Positions 12,602 through 21,305 of a stretch of DNA of 31,787 nt are shown one piece after another. The position numbers and the translations under genes are program-made. Position 1 is the stretch's first letter. Each line of letters starts with the position of its first letter. The notes beneath the pieces were generated by a model. It was not told the DNA's origin. It did not search any database and saw only the letters and a list, made by a program, of their open reading frames with translations. Location of the stretch: contig JBFKMV010000038.1 of NCBI GenBank assembly GCA_041629655.1, positions 1 through 31,787 on the forward strand, written 5' to 3'. The DNA is from JBFKMV01 sp041629655. Lineage in GTDB: Bacteria; Acidobacteriota; Polarisedimenticolia; Polarisedimenticolales; Polarisedimenticolaceae.

Positions 12602-13597
12602 ATGCCCAGGATCGCCGCCAAGATCACCGGGGTCGCGCACCACGTTCCCCCGCGGTTGGTCACGAACCAGGACCTGGAGAAGATCGTCGAGACCTCCGAC
12701 GCCTGGATCGTCGCGCGCACCGGGATCCGCCAGCGCTACTTCGCCGAGCCGGGCACGGCGACGTCGGACCTCGGCCTCGAGGCGGCGCGCAAGGTGCTCG
12801 AGCAGACCGGCACGGCGCCGGACGAGATCGACCTGATCGTGGTGGCGACGATCACGCCGGACATGCTGTTCCCCTCGACGGCCTGCGTGCTGCAGGAACG
12901 GCTCGGGGCCGGACGCGCCTGGGGCTTCGACCTCGCGGCGGCGTGCTCCGGGTTCGTCTACGCGCTGACGGTCGGTGCGCAGAGCGTCGCGGGCCGTCCC
13001 GGAACCAAGGCGCTGGTGATCGGCGGCGACGTGATGACCTCGATCCTCGACTTCCAGGACCGCGCGACCTGCGTGCTGTTCGGCGACGGCGCCGGGGCGG
13101 CGCTGGTCGAGTCGTGCGCGGAGGGCGAGGAGGGGATCATCGACTTCATGCACGACGTGGACGGGTCGGGGGTGCAGCACCTGCACATGCCGGCCGGCGG
13201 CAGCCGGCGCCCGCCCAGCCGCGAAACCGTCGAGCAGCGCATGCACTTCGTGCGGCAGGAAGGCAAGCACGTGTTCAAGTACGCCGTGCGCCGGATGGCC
13301 GAGCTGCCGCAAACGCTGCTGGAACGCAACCGCCTCACGCCGGGGGACCTCGACCTGCTGGTGCCGCACCAGGCGAACCAGCGCATCATCAGCGCCGCCG
13401 CCGAGCGGCTGGGTCTCAACGGCGACCGCGTGGTCCTGAACATCGATCGCTTCGGCAACACCACCGCCGGAACGATTCCGATCGCGCTGTCCGAGGCGAC
13501 GTCCAGCGGCCGGCTGAAGAAAGGCGACCTGGTGATGCTGCTGTCGGTCGGCGCCGGCTACACGACCGGCGGCGTGCTGTTGCGCTGGGCCTACTGA
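12602..13597 (+). CDS. fabH: 3-oxoacyl-ACP synthase III (KAS III)
   Basis: A 331-residue condensing enzyme that starts fatty acid synthesis by joining an acyl-CoA to malonyl-ACP. The catalytic triad is complete: Cys115 in LAAACSGF, His256 in VPHQANQRI and Asn286 in FGNTTAGTI. Length and the GIRQRYFAEP, ATITPDMLFPSTACVLQ and C-terminal GAGYTTGGVLLRW segments are all normal. The gene starts 6 bp after sodC and is away from the usual plsX-fabD-fabG-acpP cluster. Related KAS III enzymes acting in secondary metabolism look similar, but the canonical motifs favour FabH. Its stop overlaps by 7 bp the stop of the converging VWA gene. Confidence 0.93.
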   Translation: MPRIAAKITGVAHHVPPRLVTNQDLEKIVETSDAWIVARTGIRQRYFAEPGTATSDLGLEAARKVLEQTGTAPDEIDLIVVATITPDMLFPSTACVLQERLGAGRAWGFDLAAACSGFVYALTVGAQSVAGRPGTKALVIGGDVMTSILDFQDRATCVLFGDGAGAALVESCAEGEEGIIDFMHDVDGSGVQHLHMPAGGSRRPPSRETVEQRMHFVRQEGKHVFKYAVRRMAELPQTLLERNRLTPGDLDLLVPHQANQRIISAAAERLGLNGDRVVLNIDRFGNTTAGTIPIALSEATSSGRLKKGDLVMLLSVGAGYTTGGVLLRWAY

Positions 13598-16020
13598 GCG
13601 GCGGGGTCCGCGGGAACGGTCACGGCGGGCGCCTCGGTCTCGTCCGGCTCGGCGGCCGGCTCGCCCAGCAGCGTCCGCCGCGCCTGGCGCGCCAGCGTCC
13701 GCAGCTCGCGGTCGTTTCGCACGTCGATGCGCAACGCGTCGAGCTGCGGCGCCGCCGGTTCGGGCGCCAGCGCCAGGTCGGCGGTCAGCCGGAACTGCCC
13801 GTTCCCGGGTGCCGCCAGCTCCAACACCACGCGGGTGCTGGCGAAGGCGTGCAGCGGGTCGTGGCGCGCCGGGTCGCCGAGCAGCTGGTAGTCCAGGCCG
13901 GTCACCCGGTAGCCGCGGGATCGCAGGTGGGCCCCGAGGCCCGGCTCGGCGGCCATGGCCCGCTCCAGCACCCCGTGCGCCAGCGGCCGGTCGGCGACGA
14001 GATCGAGTGGGATCCCCGGCGGCGGCCCCGGCGCTTCCCGTTCGCGCATGCGGGGCCGGATCAGGCACGGGCGCGGCAGCACCACCCGCCAGAACCCGAT
14101 GCAGTCGCAGCCCGGATCGTGGACCGGCACCAGCAACGCCATCACGCGGGCGCGATCGGGCAGTGAGAAACCGTCCCGCAGCAGGCGCCACGCCGCGACG
14201 AAGTCGTCGTCCGACGGCGACGGCCCCGTCCCGAGCCGTCGGTCGATGCGCTGTTTCTCCCAGCGCGCGAACAGCTCGTGGGCCGGGATGTCGCCGAGCC
14301 ATGCCGCCAGGTACTGCTGGAGGTCGATCTCGGAGGGCTGCTCGGCCCGCTCGAGGATCCGCTGGCCCTCGAGCGAGTAGCGGGCGGCGGCGTCGAGCGC
14401 CGCCTCCGACTCGCCGGGGAACTGCGACCGGTACCGCTCGGCGAGCCCGCGCAACAGCTCCTCGGCCTGCTCGTGCAGCTTGCCCAGCGCCCAGCGCTTG
14501 TAGTCCGGGTAGTGGAACAACGCGCGCGCGATGGCCGGACGCATCTCCAGGAACGCCGTTCCGTGCGTCAACATCGGCTGCCAGACACACGGCGACGGGC
14601 CGTTCTCGGCGTCGCACGCCGCTTGCGAGGGCGCTTGTCCGGGCGTCGCGGCGATGAAGCGCGAGAGGGCATCCTCCGGGCGCGCCGGCAGCCGGTCGAG
14701 CGCCGGCACGTCGATCTCGAACGGCCTGAGGTAGATCTGGACCCGGTCGTTCTTGTGCAGCGGCTCGGGTCCCTCGGGGCGGTAGAGCATTCCGTGCTCG
14801 CGCGTGATGTCCGGGCCGCAGCCCCAGGTCCGCGCCGCATCGGTGTAGAAGACCCACATCGGTCCGGGATACGCGGTGGCGTCGGCCGGGCAGGCGCCGC
14901 TGGTCCGGCGCTCCGCCGCGTCCTTGAACAGCTCCTGGTAGGCCCGCGTCGGCGGCGTCGCGAACCGCGCCGGGATCTCCGGGAACGGCGGGCCGAGCGG
15001 CCAGCGCCGGGGGTCCTTCTCCCGCGCGTCCTCGAACGAGCCCAGCGCGGTGACGCGGAAGCCGCCCCGGCCGGATTCCACCTGCAGCTCGGCGGGCGCC
15101 GCCTCGGCGTCGGGGTCGACCACGGTGACCGTGACCTCGGTCCCCAGGATGGCGCGGATCCGCAGGTAGACCTGCTCCAGGTCCGAGGCCGAGTCCAGCT
15201 CGAAGTACTTGCCGTGGGTCGCCTCGGCCATCCGCCGCAGCAACACCCGCGCGCTGCCGGTCGCGGACTGGCGCAACCCGATGCCGATCGTGAACACCAC
15301 CAGGTCGGGGCGGCTGCGCACCTGGTCCAGCACGTGGTCCTCGTCGTAGAAGCTGCTCGTGTCGTCGCCGTCGCTGAGCACGATCATCACCGGTCGGTCG
15401 CGGTACGAATCCAATTCGCGCAGCGTCAACGTGATCGCGTCGAACAACGAGGTGTGACCGCCGAGACGCAGGTCGCCGATCACCCGTTCCAGCGCGGCGA
15501 CGTCCTCGGTGACTCCGTGCCGCAGCACGACGCTCTCGTCGAAGGTCGCGACCAGCGCGCGGTCGTGCTCGGGCCGGAGCCGCCGCACGTACTCGACGGC
15601 GGCCCGCTGCACCTCCGCCAGCTCGGTGCTCATGCTGGCGCTGGTGTCCAGCACCAGGGCGTGGACGGTGCGCTCGGGCCGGCAGTCCAGGCGGATCGAC
15701 TGCTCCCCGCGCACCACGGTCTTGCGGCGCGGGCGCTGCCCCGGCACCGCGGGAGCGTCCGGCTTGGGCCGGATCACGACGTGCAGGTCGGTCGTGCGGA
15801 TATCGCTGCAGGCGCCCGTCCCGGGTTTCCCGCTGGACTCCACCCGGATGCGCTGGAACAGCAGCCGCGCGCGGGTCTCCTCCGTGATGTCCGTGGCGAC
15901 CTGGGCCGGCGTGTCGCCGGTCAGCAGCAGTCCGAACCCCGCGACCAGCGCGAGGGACAGCGCGCGGCTGCGGCGTGACCGCGGGGGGAGCGGGGCGGCG
16001 GCATGAGGACAAGAACCCAT
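13591..16020 (-). CDS. Secreted VWA-domain protein of the acidobacterial TIGR03436 style
   Basis: An 809-residue protein with an N-terminal export signal (SRRSRALSLALVAGFGLLLTG, cleavage likely near residue 40). A von Willebrand A domain spans about 118-290 with an intact metal site: DTSAS at 125-129, Thr190 in GGHTS, and SDGDD at 216-220. The region before it (QRIRVESSG, TTDLHVVIRPK) resembles the VWFA-related domain described in Acidobacteria. The remaining 500 residues have no family I recognise; they hold several cysteines (CPADA, WGCGPD, CDAENGPSPC, DPGCDCIGF), which suggests a folded, disulfide-bonded periplasmic or surface region. No clear Shine-Dalgarno precedes the ATG. Role is unknown, probably protein binding outside the cytoplasm. 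Confidence 0.85.
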   Translation of the reverse strand: MGSCPHAAAPLPPRSRRSRALSLALVAGFGLLLTGDTPAQVATDITEETRARLLFQRIRVESSGKPGTGACSDIRTTDLHVVIRPKPDAPAVPGQRPRRKTVVRGEQSIRLDCRPERTVHALVLDTSASMSTELAEVQRAAVEYVRRLRPEHDRALVATFDESVVLRHGVTEDVAALERVIGDLRLGGHTSLFDAITLTLRELDSYRDRPVMIVLSDGDDTSSFYDEDHVLDQVRSRPDLVVFTIGIGLRQSATGSARVLLRRMAEATHGKYFELDSASDLEQVYLRIRAILGTEVTVTVVDPDAEAAPAELQVESGRGGFRVTALGSFEDAREKDPRRWPLGPPFPEIPARFATPPTRAYQELFKDAAERRTSGACPADATAYPGPMWVFYTDAARTWGCGPDITREHGMLYRPEGPEPLHKNDRVQIYLRPFEIDVPALDRLPARPEDALSRFIAATPGQAPSQAACDAENGPSPCVWQPMLTHGTAFLEMRPAIARALFHYPDYKRWALGKLHEQAEELLRGLAERYRSQFPGESEAALDAAARYSLEGQRILERAEQPSEIDLQQYLAAWLGDIPAHELFARWEKQRIDRRLGTGPSPSDDDFVAAWRLLRDGFSLPDRARVMALLVPVHDPGCDCIGFWRVVLPRPCLIRPRMREREAPGPPPGIPLDLVADRPLAHGVLERAMAAEPGLGAHLRSRGYRVTGLDYQLLGDPARHDPLHAFASTRVVLELAAPGNGQFRLTADLALAPEPAAPQLDALRIDVRNDRELRTLARQARRTLLGEPAAEPDETEAPAVTVPADPAAQ

Positions 16021-16048
16021 CGTGTGATCGTCATCGACCCCGCAGGAG

Positions 16049-16054
16049 AGTATA
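16049..16054 (-). promoter_or_regulatory. Candidate -10 box for the VWA gene
   Basis: The minus strand reads TATACT at 16054-16049, in the 61-bp gap between the gamma-glutamyltransferase stop and the VWA start. No -35 resembling TTGACA is found 16-18 bases upstream. Transcription would begin roughly 22 bases before the ATG. Confidence 0.35.
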
Positions 16055-16081
16055 CGCGACAGCCCGGCGGGAAGCCCGCTC

Positions 16082-17779
16082 TCAGTAGCCCAGCGCGCAG
16101 CCGTCCTTGCGCGATTCGGTCGCCCCGGCCCAGACCCCGTTCTCCGCGTCGCGGGCCACCGCCTGGTAGCCGCCGAAGACGCCGACGGTGTCTCGCACGA
16201 CGTGCCCCATCCGCACCAGCGCCCGGCGGACGTGGGCGGGAACGCCGCTCTCCAGGTTCAGCACGCCGCCGGTCGTCATCAGCGTGCCGGTGGGCTGCGA
16301 CGATCCGCCGTGGTGGAACCGTGGCGCGTCGCCCGCCTCCTGCAGGTTCATGCCGAAGTCGACCAGGTTGACCAGCACCTGCACGTGCCCCTGGGGCTGC
16401 ATGCCCCCGCCCATCACCCCGAACGACAGCCACGGCTTGCCGTCCCGCGTCGCGAAGGCCGGGATGATGGTGTGGAACGGACGCTTGCCGGGCTCGAGCG
16501 AGTTGGGGTGGCCGGGCTCGAGATTGAACAGCCCGCCGCGGTTCTGGAGCCCGAAGCCCCACTGCGGGACCACGTAGCCCGAGCCGAACCCGGTGTAGTT
16601 GCTCTGGATCAGCGAGACCATGTTGCCGGAGCGGTCGGCGACGGTGAGGTAGGTCGTGTCGCCGTGCTCGAGGCGCGGGTTGCCCGCCTCGATCCGCCTC
16701 GCCGCGCGGCGGGGGTCGATCCGTTTCGCCTGCTCGCGGCCGTAGCGCTTGGAGATCAGCTCCGCCACCGGCACGTCGGCGAACGCCATGTCGGCGTAGA
16801 AGCGCGCCCGGTCCTCGTAGGCCAGCTTCTTGGCCTCGACCATGGTGTGCCAGAACTCGGCCGAGTCGCGTCCCATCGCGCGTAGGTCGAAGTGCTCGAG
16901 GATGTTGAGCATCTGCAGCGCCGCGATGCCCTGGCCGTTGGGCGGCAACTCCCACAGCTCGACCCCGCGGTAGCTCGTCGAGACCGGGTCGACCCACTCC
17001 GAGCGATGCGCGGCGAGGTCCTCCGCCGAGAAGAAGCCCCCGTGGCGGCTCGAGAACTCGACGATCGACTTCGCGATCGCGCCGCGGTAGAACGCGTCCC
17101 GTCCCTGCTCGGCGAGCAGCTCGTAGGCCCGGGCCAGCGCGGGGTTTCTGAACACCTCGCCCTCGCGCGGAGGGCGCCCGTCGGGCAGGAAGACCTCCTT
17201 GAAGCCGGGCTTGTCGCCGAACCGGCCGACGCTGCGCTGCCAGGCGTTGGCGATCACCTGCGGCACCGGCTCGCCCTCGCGCGCGGCGCGGATCGCGGGG
17301 GCCAGCACGTCTTTCATCGGCAGCTTGCCGAAGCGGGCGTGCAGCTCGAACCAGCCGTCGACGGTGCCGGGCACGCTCCACGCGTAGGGTGTGTAGAGCG
17401 GGATCGTCCCGTCCGGGTCGGCGGGAACCTCGTCCGCGGTCAGCGCGGCGGGGGAGCGTCCGGACCCGTTCAAACCGTAGAGCTTACCGCTCTCGGCGTC
17501 CCACACGATCGCGAACAGGTCGCCGCCGATCCCGCAGGCCACCGGCTCGAGGAACCCCAGCGCGGCGTTGACCGCGATCGCGGCATCGACCGCCGAGCCG
17601 CCGCGCTTCAGCACGTCGACACCGATCTGCGCCGCCAGTGGGTGTGCCGCGGCGACCATGCCGTGTTTCGCGTAGACCACCGAGCGGGTCGCGAACAGCT
17701 TGCCCTCGGTGCGGTCCGCGGCCCGGCCGCCCGGAGCGAGGGCGATCGCCAGGACCAGCAGCAGCGTGCGTCGTTTCAT
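16082..17779 (-). CDS. ggt: Gamma-glutamyltransferase / glutathione hydrolase, exported
   Basis: A 565-residue N-terminal nucleophile hydrolase that removes or transfers the gamma-glutamyl group of glutathione and related peptides in the periplasm. A signal peptide occupies residues 1-20 (KRRTLLLVLAIALAPGGRA). Family motifs follow: VAAAHPLAAQIGVDVLKRGGSAVDAA, GIGGDLFA, and the autocleavage site HGDTTYLTV, where Thr375 becomes the new N-terminal nucleophile of the small subunit; then NYTGFGSGYV and MGGGMQPQGHVQ. Length is normal for the proenzyme. The ATG overlaps the stop of the upstream SDR gene by 4 bp (ATGA), so the two are translationally coupled. An acylase of the same superfamily would look similar, so the exact substrate is less certain than the family. 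Confidence 0.92.
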   Translation of the reverse strand: MKRRTLLLVLAIALAPGGRAADRTEGKLFATRSVVYAKHGMVAAAHPLAAQIGVDVLKRGGSAVDAAIAVNAALGFLEPVACGIGGDLFAIVWDAESGKLYGLNGSGRSPAALTADEVPADPDGTIPLYTPYAWSVPGTVDGWFELHARFGKLPMKDVLAPAIRAAREGEPVPQVIANAWQRSVGRFGDKPGFKEVFLPDGRPPREGEVFRNPALARAYELLAEQGRDAFYRGAIAKSIVEFSSRHGGFFSAEDLAAHRSEWVDPVSTSYRGVELWELPPNGQGIAALQMLNILEHFDLRAMGRDSAEFWHTMVEAKKLAYEDRARFYADMAFADVPVAELISKRYGREQAKRIDPRRAARRIEAGNPRLEHGDTTYLTVADRSGNMVSLIQSNYTGFGSGYVVPQWGFGLQNRGGLFNLEPGHPNSLEPGKRPFHTIIPAFATRDGKPWLSFGVMGGGMQPQGHVQVLVNLVDFGMNLQEAGDAPRFHHGGSSQPTGTLMTTGGVLNLESGVPAHVRRALVRMGHVVRDTVGVFGGYQAVARDAENGVWAGATESRKDGCALGY

Positions 17780-18645
17780 GATCGGTTCTCCGTTTCGGGA
17801 TCCGGTCGAGGTCGCTTGCGGCGGCGGCGGATCGTCGGGACCGGCTCGCCGGTTCCGAGAATTCCCTTGCCCAGCCAGGCGCCGCCGTCCATGGTCAGGC
17901 ACTCTCCGGTCACGTAGGCCGCCGCGTCGGAGACGAGCCACGCCGCCGCCGCGGCCACCTCCTCGCGCGAGGCGAAGCGGCCCAGCGGCACGCCGGCCCG
18001 GACCTGCCGTTCCAGCTCCGCCGACGGCCACAGGCGATCGGCCGCCCCCGCGGAATCGAACGGGCCGGGAGCGATCGCGACGACGCGGATCTTGTGGCGC
18101 GCCCACTCCACCGCCAGCGTGCGGGTCAGGGCCAGCACGCCCGCCTTGCCGCAGGCCGAGTGGATCGTTCCGGGGCCTCCGGTCCAGGCGTAGGTGGCGA
18201 CGACGTTCAGGATCACCCCGCCGTCGCCGCGCTCGATCATCACCCGGCCCGCGGCCCGCGAGCAGTTGAACGTGCCGTTGAGCACGATGTCGATCACGTT
18301 GGCGAAGGCCTTTTCGGGCAGCGACTCCGCCGGACGGACGAAGTTGCCGGCGGCGTTGTTGACCAGGACCGCGAGCGGCCCCAGCTCGTCGTCGACCCGC
18401 CGGACGGTGCGCCGGACGGCACGGAAGTCGCGGACGTCGCAGGGCACGGCGAGCACCGCGGCCCCCTCGGCGGCGAGCGCCGCGCGGCCCGCCTCCAGAT
18501 GTCCGGGGTCGCGGCTGGCGATCGCGATCCGCGCACCGGCGCGGGCGAGGCAGCGTGCGATCTCGAGCCCCAGGCCGGTCCCGCCGCCGGTGATCAGCGC
18601 CGCGCGGCCGTCGAGCCGGGATGTCCCTGGTCGGGGTGGGCTCAT
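17776..18645 (-). CDS. SDR oxidoreductase, 2,4-dienoyl-CoA reductase-like
   Basis: A 289-residue short-chain dehydrogenase. It has the cofactor motif GGGTGLG (20-26), NNAAGNFVRPAESL (about 96-109) and the C-terminal VTGECLTMDGGAWLGKG. The usual Tyr-x3-Lys pair is replaced by Ser163-x3-Lys167 in HSACGKAGV, while Tyr152 in TYAWTGG and Asn123 in VLNGT are kept. This is the arrangement of NADPH-dependent 2,4-dienoyl-CoA reductases (mitochondrial DECR1, bacterial FadH-like SDRs), which help degrade polyunsaturated acyl chains; I infer that role. The ATG at 18645 is chosen because the SDR fold begins shortly after; an in-frame ATG at 18702 would add 19 residues. The last 20 residues are very basic (RRRRKRPRP). 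It is the first gene of a pair with ggt. Confidence 0.87.
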   Translation of the reverse strand: MSPPRPGTSRLDGRAALITGGGTGLGLEIARCLARAGARIAIASRDPGHLEAGRAALAAEGAAVLAVPCDVRDFRAVRRTVRRVDDELGPLAVLVNNAAGNFVRPAESLPEKAFANVIDIVLNGTFNCSRAAGRVMIERGDGGVILNVVATYAWTGGPGTIHSACGKAGVLALTRTLAVEWARHKIRVVAIAPGPFDSAGAADRLWPSAELERQVRAGVPLGRFASREEVAAAAAWLVSDAAAYVTGECLTMDGGAWLGKGILGTGEPVPTIRRRRKRPRPDPETENRS

Positions 18646-18694
18646 GCCCGGGAATCCTACCACCGGCGGCCACGTCCAGACGCCCACTCGCGCG

Positions 18695-18700
18695 TATAAC
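18695..18700 (+). promoter_or_regulatory. Candidate -10 box for the PDZ gene
   Basis: TATAAC stands out in otherwise GC-rich sequence between the divergent SDR and PDZ genes, about 53 bases before the PDZ start. No convincing -35 lies 16-18 bases upstream. Confidence 0.4.
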
Positions 18701-18752
18701 ATGGGCGTGGGCGACGACGGGCCGGCCCCGTCCGGCCGACGGAGGAATCGCG

Positions 18753-19886
18753 ATGTCGAGTCTGTCGCAACGAGCGCGTCTTCTCGTTTCGCGCGGGACG
18801 CTGCTGCTGTCGATCGTGGCGCTGGGAGTCATGGCGCTGGCCGTCGTCGAGACGGCGCGGGCCGACGAGCAGGCACCCCGCGTCTATTCGTTCTCGTTCT
18901 CCGACGGCGGAAGCTCGGCCTACCTCGGCGTGACGATCGAGGAGCGGGCCGGCGGCGCGCCGGCAGGTGTCCGGATCACGGAGGTCGTGGACGGCTCGCC
19001 GGCCGAGCAGGCGGGGCTCGCCGCGGGTGACGTGATCGTCGAGTTCGACGGCGAGGCCGTGGACGGGCCGGCGGCGTTGACGCGGAAGATCCACTCCCGT
19101 AAACCCGGCGACCGGGTGCGGGTGGACGTGCTGCGCGGCGAGCGGCGCGAGTCGTTCCTGGTCGACCTCGGCGACCGCAAGGAGGTCGACCGGAGCTGGT
19201 TCGTGTGGGACGACGACGAGGGCTCGATGACGCGCGAGGAGTGGGCCGACCGGATGCGCGAGATGGGCGAGCGTTACGGCGAGTGGGCCGAGCGCTTCAC
19301 CGAGCGGTTCCAGGACCCGGAGTGGCAGGACCGCATGCGCGGCAACGTGTTCCGCTTCCGCGGGATGTCGGGCAAGCCGCGGTTGGGGGTCCAGCTGACC
19401 GAGACCACGCCCGAGCTGCGCGAGCATCTCGGCGGCAGCGCCGAGGCCGGCGTGCTGGTGAGCAAGGTGATGCCGGACACCCCGGCCGCCCGGGCGGGAA
19501 TCAAGGTCGGCGACCTGATCCTGTCGGCCGGCGGCAAGACGGTCGGCACGTCGTCCGAGCTGGTGCTGGCGCTGGCCGACCAGGAAGGCGTGATCGATCT
19601 GGAGCTGGTGCGCGACGGACGCCGGATCACGCTCGAGGCTGACATCGGCGTTCCCGCGGACGACTCGTTCTCCGGCCCACGGGCGATGCTGGCCCCGCTT
19701 CCGCCGCTGCCCGACGTCGTCCTGCCGGCGCTCGCGCCGTTGGCCGAGCTGCCCGAGCTGCCCGATGTCGTGTTGCCGGCGCTGGCCCCGCTCGCTCCGC
19801 TGCCGGACGTGGCGCTGCCCGCGCCGCCGCCGCTGCCCGTGCTCGCCCCCGTCCCGGCGCCTCCCGCGCCGACCCGGGTGATCTGA
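18753..19886 (+). CDS. Exported protein with two PDZ domains and a Pro/Leu/Ala repeat tail
   Basis: A 377-residue protein starting seven bases after a GGAGG. Residues 1-38 form a signal or anchor (RGTLLLSIVALGVMALAVVETARA). PDZ 1 (about 55-135) has AYLGVTIEERAGG, GSPAEQAGLAAGDVIVEFDGEAV and RKPGDRVRVDVLRG. A charged, tryptophan-rich linker follows (SWFVWDDDEG, EWADRMREMGERYGEWAERF). PDZ 2 (about 208-300) has PRLGVQLTETTPELREHLGG and DTPAARAGIKVGDLILSAGG. The tail repeats LPDVVLPALAPLA. There is no protease domain, so it is not a DegP/HtrA enzyme; an adaptor or scaffold in the periplasm is the likely role. A strong terminator closes the transcript. Confidence 0.87.
   Translation: MSSLSQRARLLVSRGTLLLSIVALGVMALAVVETARADEQAPRVYSFSFSDGGSSAYLGVTIEERAGGAPAGVRITEVVDGSPAEQAGLAAGDVIVEFDGEAVDGPAALTRKIHSRKPGDRVRVDVLRGERRESFLVDLGDRKEVDRSWFVWDDDEGSMTREEWADRMREMGERYGEWAERFTERFQDPEWQDRMRGNVFRFRGMSGKPRLGVQLTETTPELREHLGGSAEAGVLVSKVMPDTPAARAGIKVGDLILSAGGKTVGTSSELVLALADQEGVIDLELVRDGRRITLEADIGVPADDSFSGPRAMLAPLPPLPDVVLPALAPLAELPELPDVVLPALAPLAPLPDVALPAPPPLPVLAPVPAPPAPTRVI
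19707..19841 (+). repeat. In-gene repeat encoding LPDVVLPALAPLA units
   Basis: Three tandem units starting at 19707, 19758 and 19800 encode LPDVVLPALAPLA, the same again, and a degenerate LPDVALPAPPPLP. Unit spacing is 17 then 14 codons. The product would be an extended proline-rich tail of the PDZ protein. Confidence 0.75.
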
Positions 19887-19920
19887 CACCGGACCCGCCG
19901 CACCAGCCAGGAAGGCTTCG

Positions 19921-19949
19921 GGGCCGGGCGCCCACGCCCGGCCCTTTTT
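19921..19949 (+). terminator. Rho-independent terminator after the PDZ gene
   Basis: A perfect 10-bp stem, GGGCCGGGCG (19921-19930) with CGCCCGGCCC (19935-19944), closes a four-base loop CCCA and is followed by TTTTT. It lies 34 bases after the PDZ stop codon and insulates the next promoter. Confidence 0.92.
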
Positions 19950-19986
19950 GCGACCCCAAGCGGACCCTGCCGGGCCGGACCGCGGG

Positions 19987-20016
19987 TTGATGGGCCGCGC
20001 CCGGGGCGGATACAAT
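19987..20016 (+). promoter_or_regulatory. Promoter of the aminotransferase-transketolase operon
   Basis: TTGATG (19987-19992) and TACAAT (20011-20016, five of six consensus bases) are 18 bases apart, downstream of a terminator and upstream of the aminotransferase. Transcription would start near 20023, leaving a leader of about 60 bases. Confidence 0.6.
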
Positions 20017-20082
20017 CCTCGCCCCCGAACGGCAATCGCAACGACAATCCGCGGCGAGCCGCGATCTCCACGGGAGCCGACG

Positions 20083-21285
<1,203 letters not shown>

Positions 21286-21305
21286 CGGGCCGGCGGAGGA
21301 TCACT

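Noticed and set aside
11969..16012. Minus-strand open frame of about 1350 codons across sodC, fabH and the VWA gene
   Set aside because: Low-complexity product with no motif; the genes in the other frames have intact catalytic residues, signal peptides and ribosome sites.
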